Of a stretch of 64,000 nucleotides of DNA, positions 55,259 to 64,000 are shown piece by piece (position 1 is the first letter of the stretch; every line of letters begins with the position of its first letter). Made by a program: the position numbers and the translations under genes. Source of the DNA: Batillaria attramentaria (taxonomy: Eukaryota; Mollusca; Gastropoda; Batillariidae); assembly GCA_018292915.2 (NCBI GenBank), contig JACVVK020000325.1, positions 602,001-666,000 on the forward strand, read 5' to 3'. The notes beneath the pieces are model-generated. The model had not been told where the DNA came from. It made no database searches and saw only the letters and a program-made list of their open reading frames with translations.

Positions 55259-55668
55259 TACTTGGTCGAGTGGTTAAGTATCCGGCGGCTTCGGGTCCTG
55301 AGCCGCCTGGTTTGAATCCCTGGTGGGCAGGAATTTGGATGGATTTTCCTTTCCAAATCAAGTCAAAATCACGTGCAGACTTGTTTACGGTGTACACACG
55401 CCCTCCTCGTGTACACACGGACGCACAGATATCAAGTGTGCACGCTGAACAATCCTACAGTCCATCTTTCAAAGAAGAGTAGGCTGTGGAAAACAGGAAC
55501 GCACGCACCAGAGTGAACAGCACGGTGAAGGTTTGCACATAAAGTAGCGCTTAGCGACAGCAGGCTTTCACTGCTTCGACCGCGGCCAGTCCTGCGGCAC
55601 CATCAGCATCATAGCTGCAGAAGAGATGGATATGTGCGGTGAGGAGAATTGAGTCTACCATACACATA
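55259..55668 (+). mobile_element. SINE-D, full copy
   Basis: Head CTTGGTCGAGTGGTTAAGTA, TCGGGTCCTGAGCCGCCTGG and TTTGAATCCCTGGTGGGCAG; the body matches 45799-46205 (AAAGAAGAGTAGGCTGTGGA, AGTAGCGCTTAGCGACAGCA) and the end is TCTACCATACAC. It lies downstream of SNAPC4. Confidence 0.75.
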
Positions 55669-55806
55669 TTTCCCGACTTTTGGGAGTGACGTAATCGACG
55701 GCTGTCTCGTCAGTCTCACGTTCAATCGCTATGTCCTTGAAAGACGTCATTGTTGATGTAATAGTAAACGACTGCACTCTGCAAACAAACCCGCTTCCAG
55801 CATCAC

Positions 55807-56139
55807 ACGGGCCAAATATTTGTGCTGGCTTTTTCATCGTTGCCCCGTCTTTGATATCACCCGACTGGTGGAAACGGACGTTAAACACCCAAACACCCAC
55901 CCATCCCCACTCCAGCACCACACGGCAAGCTCTCACCTGGAACCCACAGGGGAAGAGAAAACGAGGCCGGCCAAGAAACACCTGGCGACGACGCGACCTG
56001 GAGGCGGATGCCAAGAGCATGGGACACAGCTGGGGACAGCTGGAGAGACTGGCCCAGGACCGAGAGGCCTGGAGAACCCTTGTCGGCAGCCTATGTCCCA
56101 GAAGGGGCAAAAAGGCGAGAGTGAGTGAGTGAGTGCCGT
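55807..56139 (+). mobile_element. SINE-A tail joined to LINE C-terminal fragment
   Basis: 55807-55905 is the 3' part of SINE-A (TTTGTGCTGGCTTTTTCATC to ACACCCACCC). It is followed directly by a frame reading [40 protein letters not shown] and [13 protein letters not shown], the typical C terminus of a non-LTR retrotransposon protein. The 3' tail is (GAGT)n. Confidence 0.7.
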
Positions 56140-56420
56140 GTATTATGTTGGCAAAACACAGTACGTCAGCCATGACGTCATTGTATAGCGGGTAAAGGGA
56201 TGATTTCAAGATGAAGGAGATTGACGTCATGGTCTTTTTCCTCAACTGACTCGAACACGCCAGTGGACTGACTACTTTCTTTCCATGTTTGAGTCTTATC
56301 AAACTACACGTCAGTGTTTCGCTCGTTGTAGTATTTTCCCCATGCCCGCCGGCCATGTGTTGTGCTCATTATGTGCGATTGGCTGAATTCTGGGGGCTCG
56401 ACCCTTTTGACTGACAGGAG
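56140..56420 (-). repeat. Dispersed repeat R, minus copy with two CREs
   Basis: On the minus strand: CAGCCAATCGCACATAATGA, GCACAACACATGG, GAAAGTAGTCAGTCCAC and CTTGAAATCATCCC. It contains TGACGTCA at 56173-56180 and 56222-56229. It starts exactly where the (GAGT)n LINE tail ends. Confidence 0.6.
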
Positions 56421-56833
56421 TTGGCCCTGACTACGTCATCCATTGAAACGTGCATTCTGGTACTTTGCATTGCAAAGAGATCTTCAATGTGAAGGCAGAA
56501 AAATCTAACACCGTCGGAACTTTCCGCCATTTTGACTGAACCCTGTGTTTCGCTTCTCCCCGAGAACGAACAGGTAAGCGCGGGGGAGTAGACGGCACCC
56601 CCCGCCCCCTCCTCCCCTCCCCCACTCCGGAGATGAGAGAGGGAAGGTGACACCCTCGTGAAGTCACACAAACCCACGCGGCGTACGTACGTGACTTGGG
56701 AAATTTAGGTCATTCACGTGTTCGATTTCTTCCATCTGTTTGAAAAGGTAAGTGCGGGGGAGCAGACGACATCAGTCCCCACCCCCTACCCCCCCCCCCC
56801 CCCAACCACCACCCCCCCCCCCCGGCCGGAGGA

Positions 56834-57762
56834 GAACGAACGAACGAACGAACGAACGAACTTTATTTTTCAACGGAAAAGATTTAGCCATGCAATGGTT
56901 AATTTTCAATCTGCCGTTGCTACAAAAAAAAAAAAAAACTACTGGCAAAAGGCAAAGAAGAATATACAACACTGAGCAACAAAAAAAAAAAAAAAAAAAA
57001 AAATGCAAAACCAGAAACAAAATGCAAAACACACACACACACACAATCTATAATAGCCGTTACTTAAACCGCATACAGTTATAATACACTGAAGCCGTTA
57101 GAGAGATCGTATAGGATCAGTATATAATCGGACAGTTCAGAGAGGGAGCAGTAAAAAGTATCTTTCATGGATGAGACGTGTATTTACATAATGTACGAGG
57201 TGACTTCACTACTTATCTATCTTAAGATGGCTTAATATACTTCGAGAATTCATTCTCCACCAGATGGGAATACAACTTTCTTCTGAATCCGGAGCGTGAT
57301 GGTATTAGTTTTAGGAGTGGGGGTAGGGAATTCCAGGCTAATGGGCCAGAAAAGGCAAAACTTGTTTTAAATAAGTCTACCCTAGGGAGTGGAAGCGGCA
57401 GACAACTGTTCCTCGAGCCTCCTGACCGTTGTTGAGTTAGTTTAATGGATGACTTCAAGTATGATGGAGCATTACCATAAATAACGCTATGTACTAAGAG
57501 ACATTTATTTAGGGTATGTTGACCACGTAAAGACAGTAGTCCAAGTTGACGGAAACGCTGGTCAGTTGGGAGGGTGGTATGTGGGAGGATCAGTTTGATG
57601 GCTCTTCTATGTAATGAATTTAGTTTGGATAAGTGGACCTGGCTGCAGCTGTCCCAAACATTAGAGAGTGAGTGGGAGGATGTGTGGGAGCGTAATGGCG
57701 GTCCTTTTTCACCACGTAAGGTGATATCGAGGACGAGGCATCGAGAAAAAGCCAGCACAAAA
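56834..57762 (-). mobile_element. LINE 3' end, minus orientation
   Basis: The minus frame ending at 57222 encodes SNVWDSCSQVHLSKLNSLHR, RAIKLILPHT, QRFRQLGLLSLRGQHTLNKC and FAFSGPLAWNSLPPLLK, the C-terminal part of a non-LTR reverse-transcriptase protein. The 3' UTR ends with AATAAA and a (GTTC)n tail at 56834-56862. The upstream end (57718-57762) is a SINE-A body fragment in minus orientation. Confidence 0.75.
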
Positions 57763-57796
57763 TTAATATATTATTATTATACAGTTTTGACAGCAT

Positions 57797-57952
57797 GTGC
57801 GATGAATGGTAGAGCGCTGGACTTTAAATGCTCGGGTCTTGGGTTCAGTCGAATCCCGGCTAGGGCCAAATACTTGTGCTGGACTTTTTCTCGTTGCCCC
57901 GTCTTTGATATCACTTTTACCCTGGTGGAAATGGACGTTAAACTCTACCCCC
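57797..57952 (+). mobile_element. SINE-A copy, head damaged
   Basis: GCGATGAATGGTAGAGCGCT, a B-box interrupted by an insertion (GGTTCAGTCGAATCCCGG), then the body and a GTTAAACTCTACCCCC end. It lies in inverted orientation to the SINE-A fragment 35 bp to its left. Confidence 0.65.
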
Positions 57953-58666
57953 CCCCCTCCCCTTTTGACAGCATGTGTAAATGTCGAGACACACTTTGAC
58001 AAACTGACATTACTGATGTAAGGTTGCCACTGAATCTGGCGATCAACACTGTGCCCCAGCGGTCCCAGCTGTGTGAGTTGTTTTATCTTGTATCGTGCTG
58101 TCATTACCTGATAGTCAAAAGGACAAGTTAATGTTTTTGTGTCGTACCAGTCACGGTCAGAGACATCAGACACCAGAGAGAGAGAGAGAGAGTGCCCCAG
58201 TGAAGTCACACCAGCCCACGCAACTTGACGTACCTAAGCTTGGGTCGCAAACGGACTGGGGAATGTAGGTCATTCACGTGATGTCGTCTGCTGGCCAAGG
58301 AGTCATGTGCACGTGCAGCCACGGTCACTCGTGTTTCCACCTCCAGATACTCATTCATCTTGCGCCTCTGCAAGCTACATCCCTCCCCCCCCCCCCCCCC
58401 CCCCGCGTACAGATGTCAAGCAGCAAAATACACCCACATGGAAGCTTGTTCTTCACCCCAGGCTATACCCTCGCTCCAGCCCACTGTTCTTGCCTACGTT
58501 CGTTTCCAAAATAACAAGATGCAGTTTTTCTTGCTTTTTTTTTTTTTTTTTTGTCTCGTATATCATCAACCTACGCGTACTTGGCCATCTTGCGAGATAT
58601 TTTTCATTTGAATTCAATATATTGTAAGCGAATGGCGAAATTCGAAGGGCTAAGGCAGGTGGGTGT

Positions 58667-58971
58667 TTGGGAGTTTTAACGTATCAACCGTTGCGCACCC
58701 TTCGTTCCACTAGCGAAAAGCTTCTCAAAATTCCGAGGCGAAACCTGAAAACTGCCGGAGAGCGCTCTTTCAGCTTCTTGGCCCCGACTGTCTGGAACTC
58801 CTTGCTAATCGAACTCGGCCTTCAGACCTCACTGTCCATGTTTAAATCCCGCCTGAACACTTTTCTTTACCGTCAAGCTTTTGTTGATTAACTCCTGCTG
58901 AGTCTGATTCTGTGAACGTTTCGTCGCCTGATGTCGCTGCATCTGCCAAATAGGATGTTAGAGAGAGAGAG

Positions 58972-59048
<77 letters not shown>

Positions 59049-59100
59049 CGTAAGCAGCACTCTTTAAGAACTATGTACCCGTATTATTATTATTATTATT
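58667..59100 (+). mobile_element. LINE 3' end, same family as 2697
   Basis: Frame TYQPLRTLRSTSEKLLKIPR, RNLKTAGERSFSFLAPTVWN and MFKSRLNTFLYRQAF, stop at 58889-58891. A 3' UTR with a long GT microsatellite (58973-59047) follows and ends in an (ATT)n tail. A minus SINE-A fragment follows at 59102-59163. Confidence 0.72.
58973..59047. repeat. (GT)n microsatellite inside a LINE 3' UTR
   Basis: About 36 GT dinucleotides preceded by (GA)n. The related LINE at 2697 has a short GTGTGTGT at the same position, so this is expansion of a native element motif. Confidence 0.9.
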
Positions 59101-59883
59101 TAACGTCCTTTTCCAGCACGTATGGGTGATATCAAAGACGGGGAAACGAGAAAAGGCCAGCACGATCTTCTATGGGTCTCACAGTTATTATGACTGAACT
59201 AAGAGGTTACAAGTCATCTGTCTGATTGATGTTGCTGTGCGAATTATTGAACTAAATCAATCAAAAGGGCCGAGCCCCCAGAATTCAGCCAATCGTGTCC
59301 TGCGGCATAATGAGCACAATGCACTTTTTGCTAGACACTCATAATATTATACATTATACATGTATAACATAACAGTCCAAAATAAAAATACATAGCAGCC
59401 CTCTACACCTGTACAAGCACACTCGACACACTCCCATGTTTGAACACAGATTACAAAAGGGGCACACGCACCCACCCACACGCTTCTTCATTTACACCCC
59501 CCTCCCCTCCCCCCGCCCCCCTTCCCATTCACACACTGATATATCTGCTGGAAAAGCGATACAGTATTGCACAATCATGCCAAATCGCCAAAAGCATTGC
59601 CTGATGTCACATTCAGTTTTCACAATCAGAAAAACTCAAGATGTAAGTCAAAATCACACACACGCTTTGCGGTATTTCCCCTCCCACCCGCCCGTCACAA
59701 CTTCCCCCCTCCCCCTTCCCCCTCCCCCTTCCCATCCCCTCCCTAGCCCCTTCTCCCATCCCCCCCCCCCCCGCACACACCGACATACTCTGGTAAACAA
59801 ACAACGACATTGCACAAGAGAGATTATTGGCGTATCACCTTGAGCTGTCTTATATACAATTAGACCTCATTTCTTAGAAACCG

Positions 59884-60048
59884 CGGGGAGCCGGGGTGGT
59901 CGAATGGTAGAGCGTTGGACTTCTAAAGCCCGGGTCGTGAGTTCGATCCCGGCTGGGGCCAAATATCTGGCTTTTTCATCGTTGCCCCGTCTTTGAAATC
60001 ACCCTATGTGGTGGAAAAGGACGTTAAACCCGCAAACACCCACCCACC
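59884..60048 (+). mobile_element. SINE-A, full copy
   Basis: GGGGAGCCGGGGTGGTCGAA, GTCGTGAGTTCGATCCCGGC, body with TTTTTCATCGTTGCCCCGTC and end GTTAAACCCGCAAACACCCA. It directly precedes a LINE 3' end. Confidence 0.75.
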
Positions 60049-60481
60049 CTCTTACAAACCGCTTAGTGCTGAGGCATCGGGTACTACATGTATTATCTGT
60101 GCCACCACAAGAAACATGGCCAGAACCAGTACCGCTGAGGGTCAAGCTCTACGGCAACCTGGAGGACCTTCAGAGGACGGCTGCATTCGTGCGGGCGACT
60201 GGCATCTCCATCTAGTGAACGACGACGAAGAAGAAGAATCTGTGCTGCCTGGCTTGTGCTTCAATTCTGGGAGTTTGTCAGACTGACGACTAGTGTATGT
60301 CAGTGTGCGTGTGTGTTAATTATTGTCTCGGTTTTGTCTTGTCTATTGTGTCTTATTAGCTTATTAATAATTGATGCTAAAAGGTGTAGGGTGGCGCTGC
60401 ACCGCGGCGACGCGCTTCCCCCGGGGGACGCAGCCCGAAATTCCCGAAAGGGACAATAAAGTGGTTTAAAAAAAAAAAAAG
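60049..60481 (+). mobile_element. LINE 3' end with poly(A) tail
   Basis: The frame ends VKLYGNLEDLQRTAAFVRAT then GISI and stop (60213-60215), resembling the C-terminal L-x-D-L-Q-R-T-A-x-F-x-x-x-T-G-I end of I/Nimb-type non-LTR elements. The 3' UTR has GGTGGCGCTGCACCGCGGCG, AATAAA and a poly-A tail at 60469-60480. 5'-truncated at the SINE-A junction. Confidence 0.6.
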
Positions 60482-60578
60482 GAAGAAAAAGGGTGTCAAC
60501 TACTATTTTTCTCTTGTGTTGTAACGGTATATTACTCTAACAAATGTGATGCTTGTTGTACGTTATTTTCATAGTTTT

Positions 60579-60757
60579 GGGGAGCCGGGGTGGCCGAATG
60601 GTAGAGCGTTGGACTTCTAATGCTCAAGTCGTGAGTTCGTATCCCGGCTGGAGCCAAATATTTGTGCTGGCTTTTTCATCGTTGCCCCGTCTTTGATATC
60701 ACCCGTATGTGGTGGAAAAGGACGTTTAAACCCCCAAACACCCACCCACCCACCCTT
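60579..60757 (+). mobile_element. SINE-A, full copy
   Basis: GGGGAGCCGGGGTGGCCGAA head, GTCGTGAGTTCGTATCCCGG B-box, full body, end CCCCCAAACACCCACCCACC. Least diverged copy in the window together with 5214. Confidence 0.78.
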
Positions 60758-60810
60758 TGTAGTTTTTTTATTTTTCAATGCAGTAGGTAGATCAGGAAAA
60801 ATGAAAGACT

Positions 60811-60850
60811 TTGACTTGACTTGACTTGACTTGACTTGACTTGACTTGAC
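60811..60850. repeat. (TTGAC)n pentanucleotide repeat
   Basis: About eight perfect TTGAC/GACTT units, between two SINE insertions. Confidence 0.9.
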
Positions 60851-60873
60851 AAAAGGTCGCAGTTGATGCTAGG

Positions 60874-61295
60874 GGAGCCGGGATAGCCGAACGGTACACT
60901 TTGGACTCCAAATGCTCGGGTCCGTGAGTTCGACTGATCCCGGCTGGGGCCAAATGGTTAAGGGACTTGTCACCAATGCGAGAGGTTAGGGGTTCGAGTC
61001 CCACTCGGGGCAAAGAATTTTTCCTTCTCGTATGTGGCACCGTTCATTCGGGCCGATCGTCGGGGGTTCTCTCCGGGTACTCCGGCTTCCTCCCCCTCTG
61101 CTTTGGAAATGTTCAGCATACCACATTTGAAAAATAAATGCAATTCTAAATTCCGAAATTTAAATAGCTGAGCTGACCCTTCGCACCACGTGATTGTAAT
61201 GTGTTTATGTCCAGTGTTTGAGAGAGCGTGCGTGTTGGGTTCAGTTCGCGGCGCTTTGAGCCAGTTCACGAAATTGGGTAAAGCGCCTATACAAT

Positions 61296-61327
<32 letters not shown>
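60874..61327 (+). mobile_element. Chimeric SINE: SINE-A head joined to SINE-B
   Basis: 60874-60952 is a SINE-A tRNA-like head (GGGGAGCCGGGATAGCCGAA to CCCGGCTGGGGCCAAA). At 60953 it switches to SINE-B at TGGTTAAGGGACTTGTCACC, inside the SINE-B head, and continues through the entire SINE-B body to the (ATT)n tail. The SINE-B B-box is present, so the joined unit has two B-boxes. Confidence 0.75.
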
Positions 61328-61332
61328 AATAC

Positions 61333-61564
61333 AGACTTCAACATAAGTCAAGGACCACCTTGACAGACAGGTCTAATTTTTAAGAATTCACAAAAAAATA
61401 GAGATCAAGGAATCTTTCAAAAAATTTTTGCTGTGAAAGTGTTAAATGGTTAACAATGCATCCTGCAAAGCTTTCTGAAGCTGAAAAACCACCATGTGCT
61501 GCACGGACATCTTCCAGGAATTTTAGCCAACTTTGCAAGTGGTCCTTGACTTATGTTGAAGTCT
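61333..61564. mobile_element. 232-bp MITE
   Basis: Terminal inverted repeats of about 26 bp start AGACTTCAACATAAGTCAAG and continue GACCAC. It sits between the end of SINE-B (61327) and a SINE-A tail (61567-61660). No coding capacity. Confidence 0.75.
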
Positions 61565-61966
61565 TTATTTGTGCCGGCCTTTTTTCTCGTTGCCCCGTCT
61601 TTGATGTCGCCCTTACGCGGCGGAAAAGGACGTTAAACTCCTGAACACCCACCCCAACCCACAATTAATGCTATCTAAATGACTCAAATGTACCACTTCG
61701 CAAAAAATACTGAACTTTGAAAATCGGTGACAATTTCCGCCATTGACAGCTCGTACGGCCCAGAAAATTGAGTCAAGATCACCAGACAAACAAACATAGA
61801 AACAGATAGAAGTACAAATCCATTTAAAAAAAACAAAAAACAAAGCAAAAACTGTCTACAAAACTTCTACGGTTAAGTTCTGATAACACACTCCGTCAGT
61901 GACCTCACCAACTTTCAGTCGGGTTTCGAAACGTACACTAGAGGCATGAATGGAGCGAAAACGTGA

Positions 61967-62120
61967 CCATATATGGAGCATTCACGTGCAAAAATGGCGT
62001 CATCGCAACAACCACTTTCTCCGGTTTAAAGCAGAAACGCGACGGGTAAATCAGTGAATGAAACCAAACACTGCGGCTGGGAGAAGCGTGGCCATATTTG
62101 GCCCAGTCACGTGACACGTG
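61967..62120. promoter_or_regulatory. Cluster of two CArG boxes and three CACGTG E-boxes
   Basis: CCATATATGG at 61967-61976 and CCATATTTGG at 62092-62101 both fit the SRF consensus CC(A/T)6GG. CACGTG occurs at 61983-61988, 62108-62113 and 62115-62120, the middle one within palindromic GTCACGTGAC. The surrounding 300 bp are CpG-richer than the flanks and not obviously repetitive. No gene start is visible downstream within the window. Confidence 0.4.
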
Positions 62121-62129
62121 ATGTCAGAG

Positions 62130-63041
62130 CACGAGCGTTCCGTCTCGTGCCGTGCAATCCGATCCAGTGATCTTTTTAATCATTCTCCCTTTCTCATCTC
62201 TGAATCTGCAGCTGCGTCTTGCGCGGAAATTGCCCGCCGGGTTGCAAATATATCACAACTGAGGCAAACCCAACGCCAAGCCGGTCTTGTCACTGGAAGT
62301 TTGATGACTATCACTTTTCAACCCGAAGTCCATTAGTTTTTTTCTCCTCCTCCTTTCAATGTCCGCGGGCATTGAAACTGGAAGCGGCTGTAATCAAAAT
62401 AGAATCTAGCGTTGTATTGCGAAGTTGTTGCCGGAAAGAGAAAGAGAGAGGGAGAGAGAGAGAGAGAGAGAGAGAGTGTGTGTGTGTGTGTGTGTGTGTC
62501 GTCTGCCTCTGCCGAAGGCCACGCAGTTGTTTTCGAGTACGCTGGTCACGTGACGACTAGCCTCGGGTTGCACAATCTAATTCTAAGTTTCCCGTTTTAG
62601 TAAACTTGAAGAGGTTCGAGTTTTCAGTGCACCGGTCAGTTAAGCCCACGCGTAGCTTCTTCAAGGTGCTCTGAACTGGGGATTATATAGAGAGAGACTG
62701 AGACACTTGATATCATTTGTATATAAATAGATCATTTACTGCGTTCATCTTGACATGAGAATTGTTTGGCCCCAAAGGAAAATGTCCGCTTTTGCATTGC
62801 TACGAACCCATTCAGTATAGCTTACCTGGACGAAACGTCCAAATTCTAGAAAATAAAGGCATTTGAACAACTTTTTCGTCCGATAACACTGATTTCTGGG
62901 CGATAACTCTTCTAAACATGCGGTAAGAGAAAAATCTTGAAACGTACCTCAGTCTGGAGAATATGACCGGCCATTTTATGTCAAAGTACAAAGACATTCA
63001 ACAAACTTGAAGTTTCGTTGGGAGATGTCTGGAATCACTCA

Positions 63042-63110
<69 letters not shown>

Positions 63111-63183
63111 CGGACAATTCCCGCCAAAAAACACGCAGCAGCATCAGTAGTGTGCACATGATGTGTCTGTGACACAGATTTTC
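62130..63183. other. Non-coding stretch with simple repeats
   Basis: No coding frame. It contains a GA/GT microsatellite (62443-62500) and a long AC run (63043-63107). The first 300 bp are moderately GC-rich and could be a 5' UTR or promoter flank of a gene to the right. Confidence 0.4.
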
Positions 63184-63602
63184 TTAAAGATCTAAGCTCC
63201 CCAAAAAAAGCTTTCCGAAGTGTGAAAAAAAAATGTACAGAGTCGACCGTGCAAGCACAGTCAACTCTGTCACAGTTGCAGAGTTTTCAGCGTCCCTGAA
63301 ATCCCAATAAAACCAAGGGCAGCCTGATTTCACAGCTCAGTCTGCGTTTTGACACTGAGCGAGAAAGATCGTGCAACACTCAACATCCGCTAGACACTGT
63401 AGCGATGTGTTTCGCTCACTGACCAAAAGCCAAATCATGTCACGGCAAACTCGCGCTCTGGTTTTACATGTATAAGGGTCGCCGAAGCGCTGAAAACTCT
63501 GCAACTGTGACAGAGTTGGCTGTGCTTGCACGGTCGACTCTAAAAAAAATTTCACACTTCGGAAAGTTTTTTTTTTTTTTTTTTTGGAGCTTAGATCTTT
63601 AA
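63184..63602. mobile_element. TTAA-ended MITE with long TIRs, 419 bp
   Basis: Ends TTAAAGATCTAAGCTCC and its reverse complement. The inverted repeats extend about 110 bp (TTTCCGAAGTGTGAAA, AGAGTCGACCGTGCAAGCAC, CAACTCTGTCACAGTTGCAG). The core TTTTGACACTGAGCGAGAAA and GCTCACTGACCAAAAG matches 51760-52173, but the terminal 15 bp differ in sequence. Confidence 0.8.
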
Positions 63603-64000
63603 GTTACTGTGTGTGTGAAAGTATGTATTGTCTGGTGAAACCGTCGTCACAGTCTCGCTTGTTTTTTTTGTTTTTTTTTTGGTCACTGGAATTTTCTGCT
63701 GCACGGACGGAGGGAGGGGAAATCTGCCCCATCCCATTATAGCTGTTTCCCTGTAAACAACTTTTAAATCATCTTTACGTAGTAGTTGCAATGGATACTT
63801 TGCAGGAGCAACTGCTAGTGAAACGCGGAGACACAGACATCAGCTCTTTTGTTGTTGTTGCTGTGTTGTTGTTATTGTAAACGTTTCCTTTCCGCCTCGA
63901 TTAATTAGAGCGATTACCTCGTGGCTTGTGTCGTCTCGTATTTCTAATCCGGCTGATCTGCGTCTGAACATCATCCTAGTACGTTAGGGGTTTGCTTCAT
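63603..64000. other. Right edge, no feature recognised
   Basis: T-rich and GTT-rich simple sequence. No splice-bounded exon or repeat that I can name. Confidence 0.4.

Noticed and set aside
55655..56356. 233-residue minus-strand open frame
   Set aside because: It is antisense to a LINE fragment, a SINE-A tail and repeat R; no protein similarity recognised.
59436..59843. Pro/Ser/Thr-rich 135-residue frame
   Set aside because: Composition follows C-rich simple sequence; no splice signals or homology.
5214..61000. tRNA genes at GGTTCGAGTCCC-type B-boxes
   Set aside because: Every such site is the head of a repeated SINE with a long common body and, where readable, target duplications. The cloverleafs are degraded.

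Overview
The window is nuclear DNA from an animal. It has canonical GT/AG introns of 0.1 to 3 kb, dense simple repeats, several tRNA-headed SINE families, LINE 3' ends and many inverted-repeat DNA transposons. The repeat style (long tRNA SINEs ending in ATT-type tails, TTAA and 3-bp-duplication MITEs) fits a lophotrochozoan, probably a marine mollusc. That is an inference; no sequence here proves the phylum.

Three protein genes were assembled exon by exon on reading phase. (1) Plus strand, left edge to 8810: the 3' part of a PNUTS/PPP1R10 gene (PP1-binding RVSW motif, Gly/Pro/Met-rich tail, C-terminal CCCH finger). Its 5' exons lie outside the window. (2) Minus strand, 27067 down to 15671: a 13-exon, 786-residue coiled-coil protein that I identify as a MIPOL1 homologue. 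(3) Plus strand, 27293 to 51182: a 25-exon, 1654-residue SNAPC4 (SNAP190) with the diagnostic four-and-a-half Myb repeats. Genes 1 and 2 converge on a gene-free stretch (about 9160-15670). Genes 2 and 3 are head-to-head, with only 225 bp between start codons, and probably share a promoter. PNUTS acts with PP1 on RNA polymerase II and chromatin, and SNAPC4 builds the snRNA-promoter complex, so two of the three genes serve transcription. I see no shared pathway with MIPOL1.

From 51183 to the right edge there is no recognisable gene. This part holds a degenerate tandem repeat that runs through the SNAPC4 stop codon, SINEs, LINE tails, DNA-transposon remnants and one CArG/E-box cluster that could be a promoter or enhancer.

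The most striking structure is a 92-bp perfect palindrome with TTAA at both ends, present three times (34556, 36043, 52918). One copy differs from the other two at three positions, and every change is mirrored in the opposite arm, so all three remain perfect palindromes. Other notable items: two Harbinger-like deletion derivatives with 3-bp target duplications (one keeping the start of a MADF domain), a 9-bp-duplication long-TIR MITE, two long-TIR TTAA MITEs, an 88-bp minisatellite with a 3-unit higher-order pattern, a 56-bp minisatellite in a MIPOL1 intron, and a dispersed repeat that carries consensus CRE octamers.
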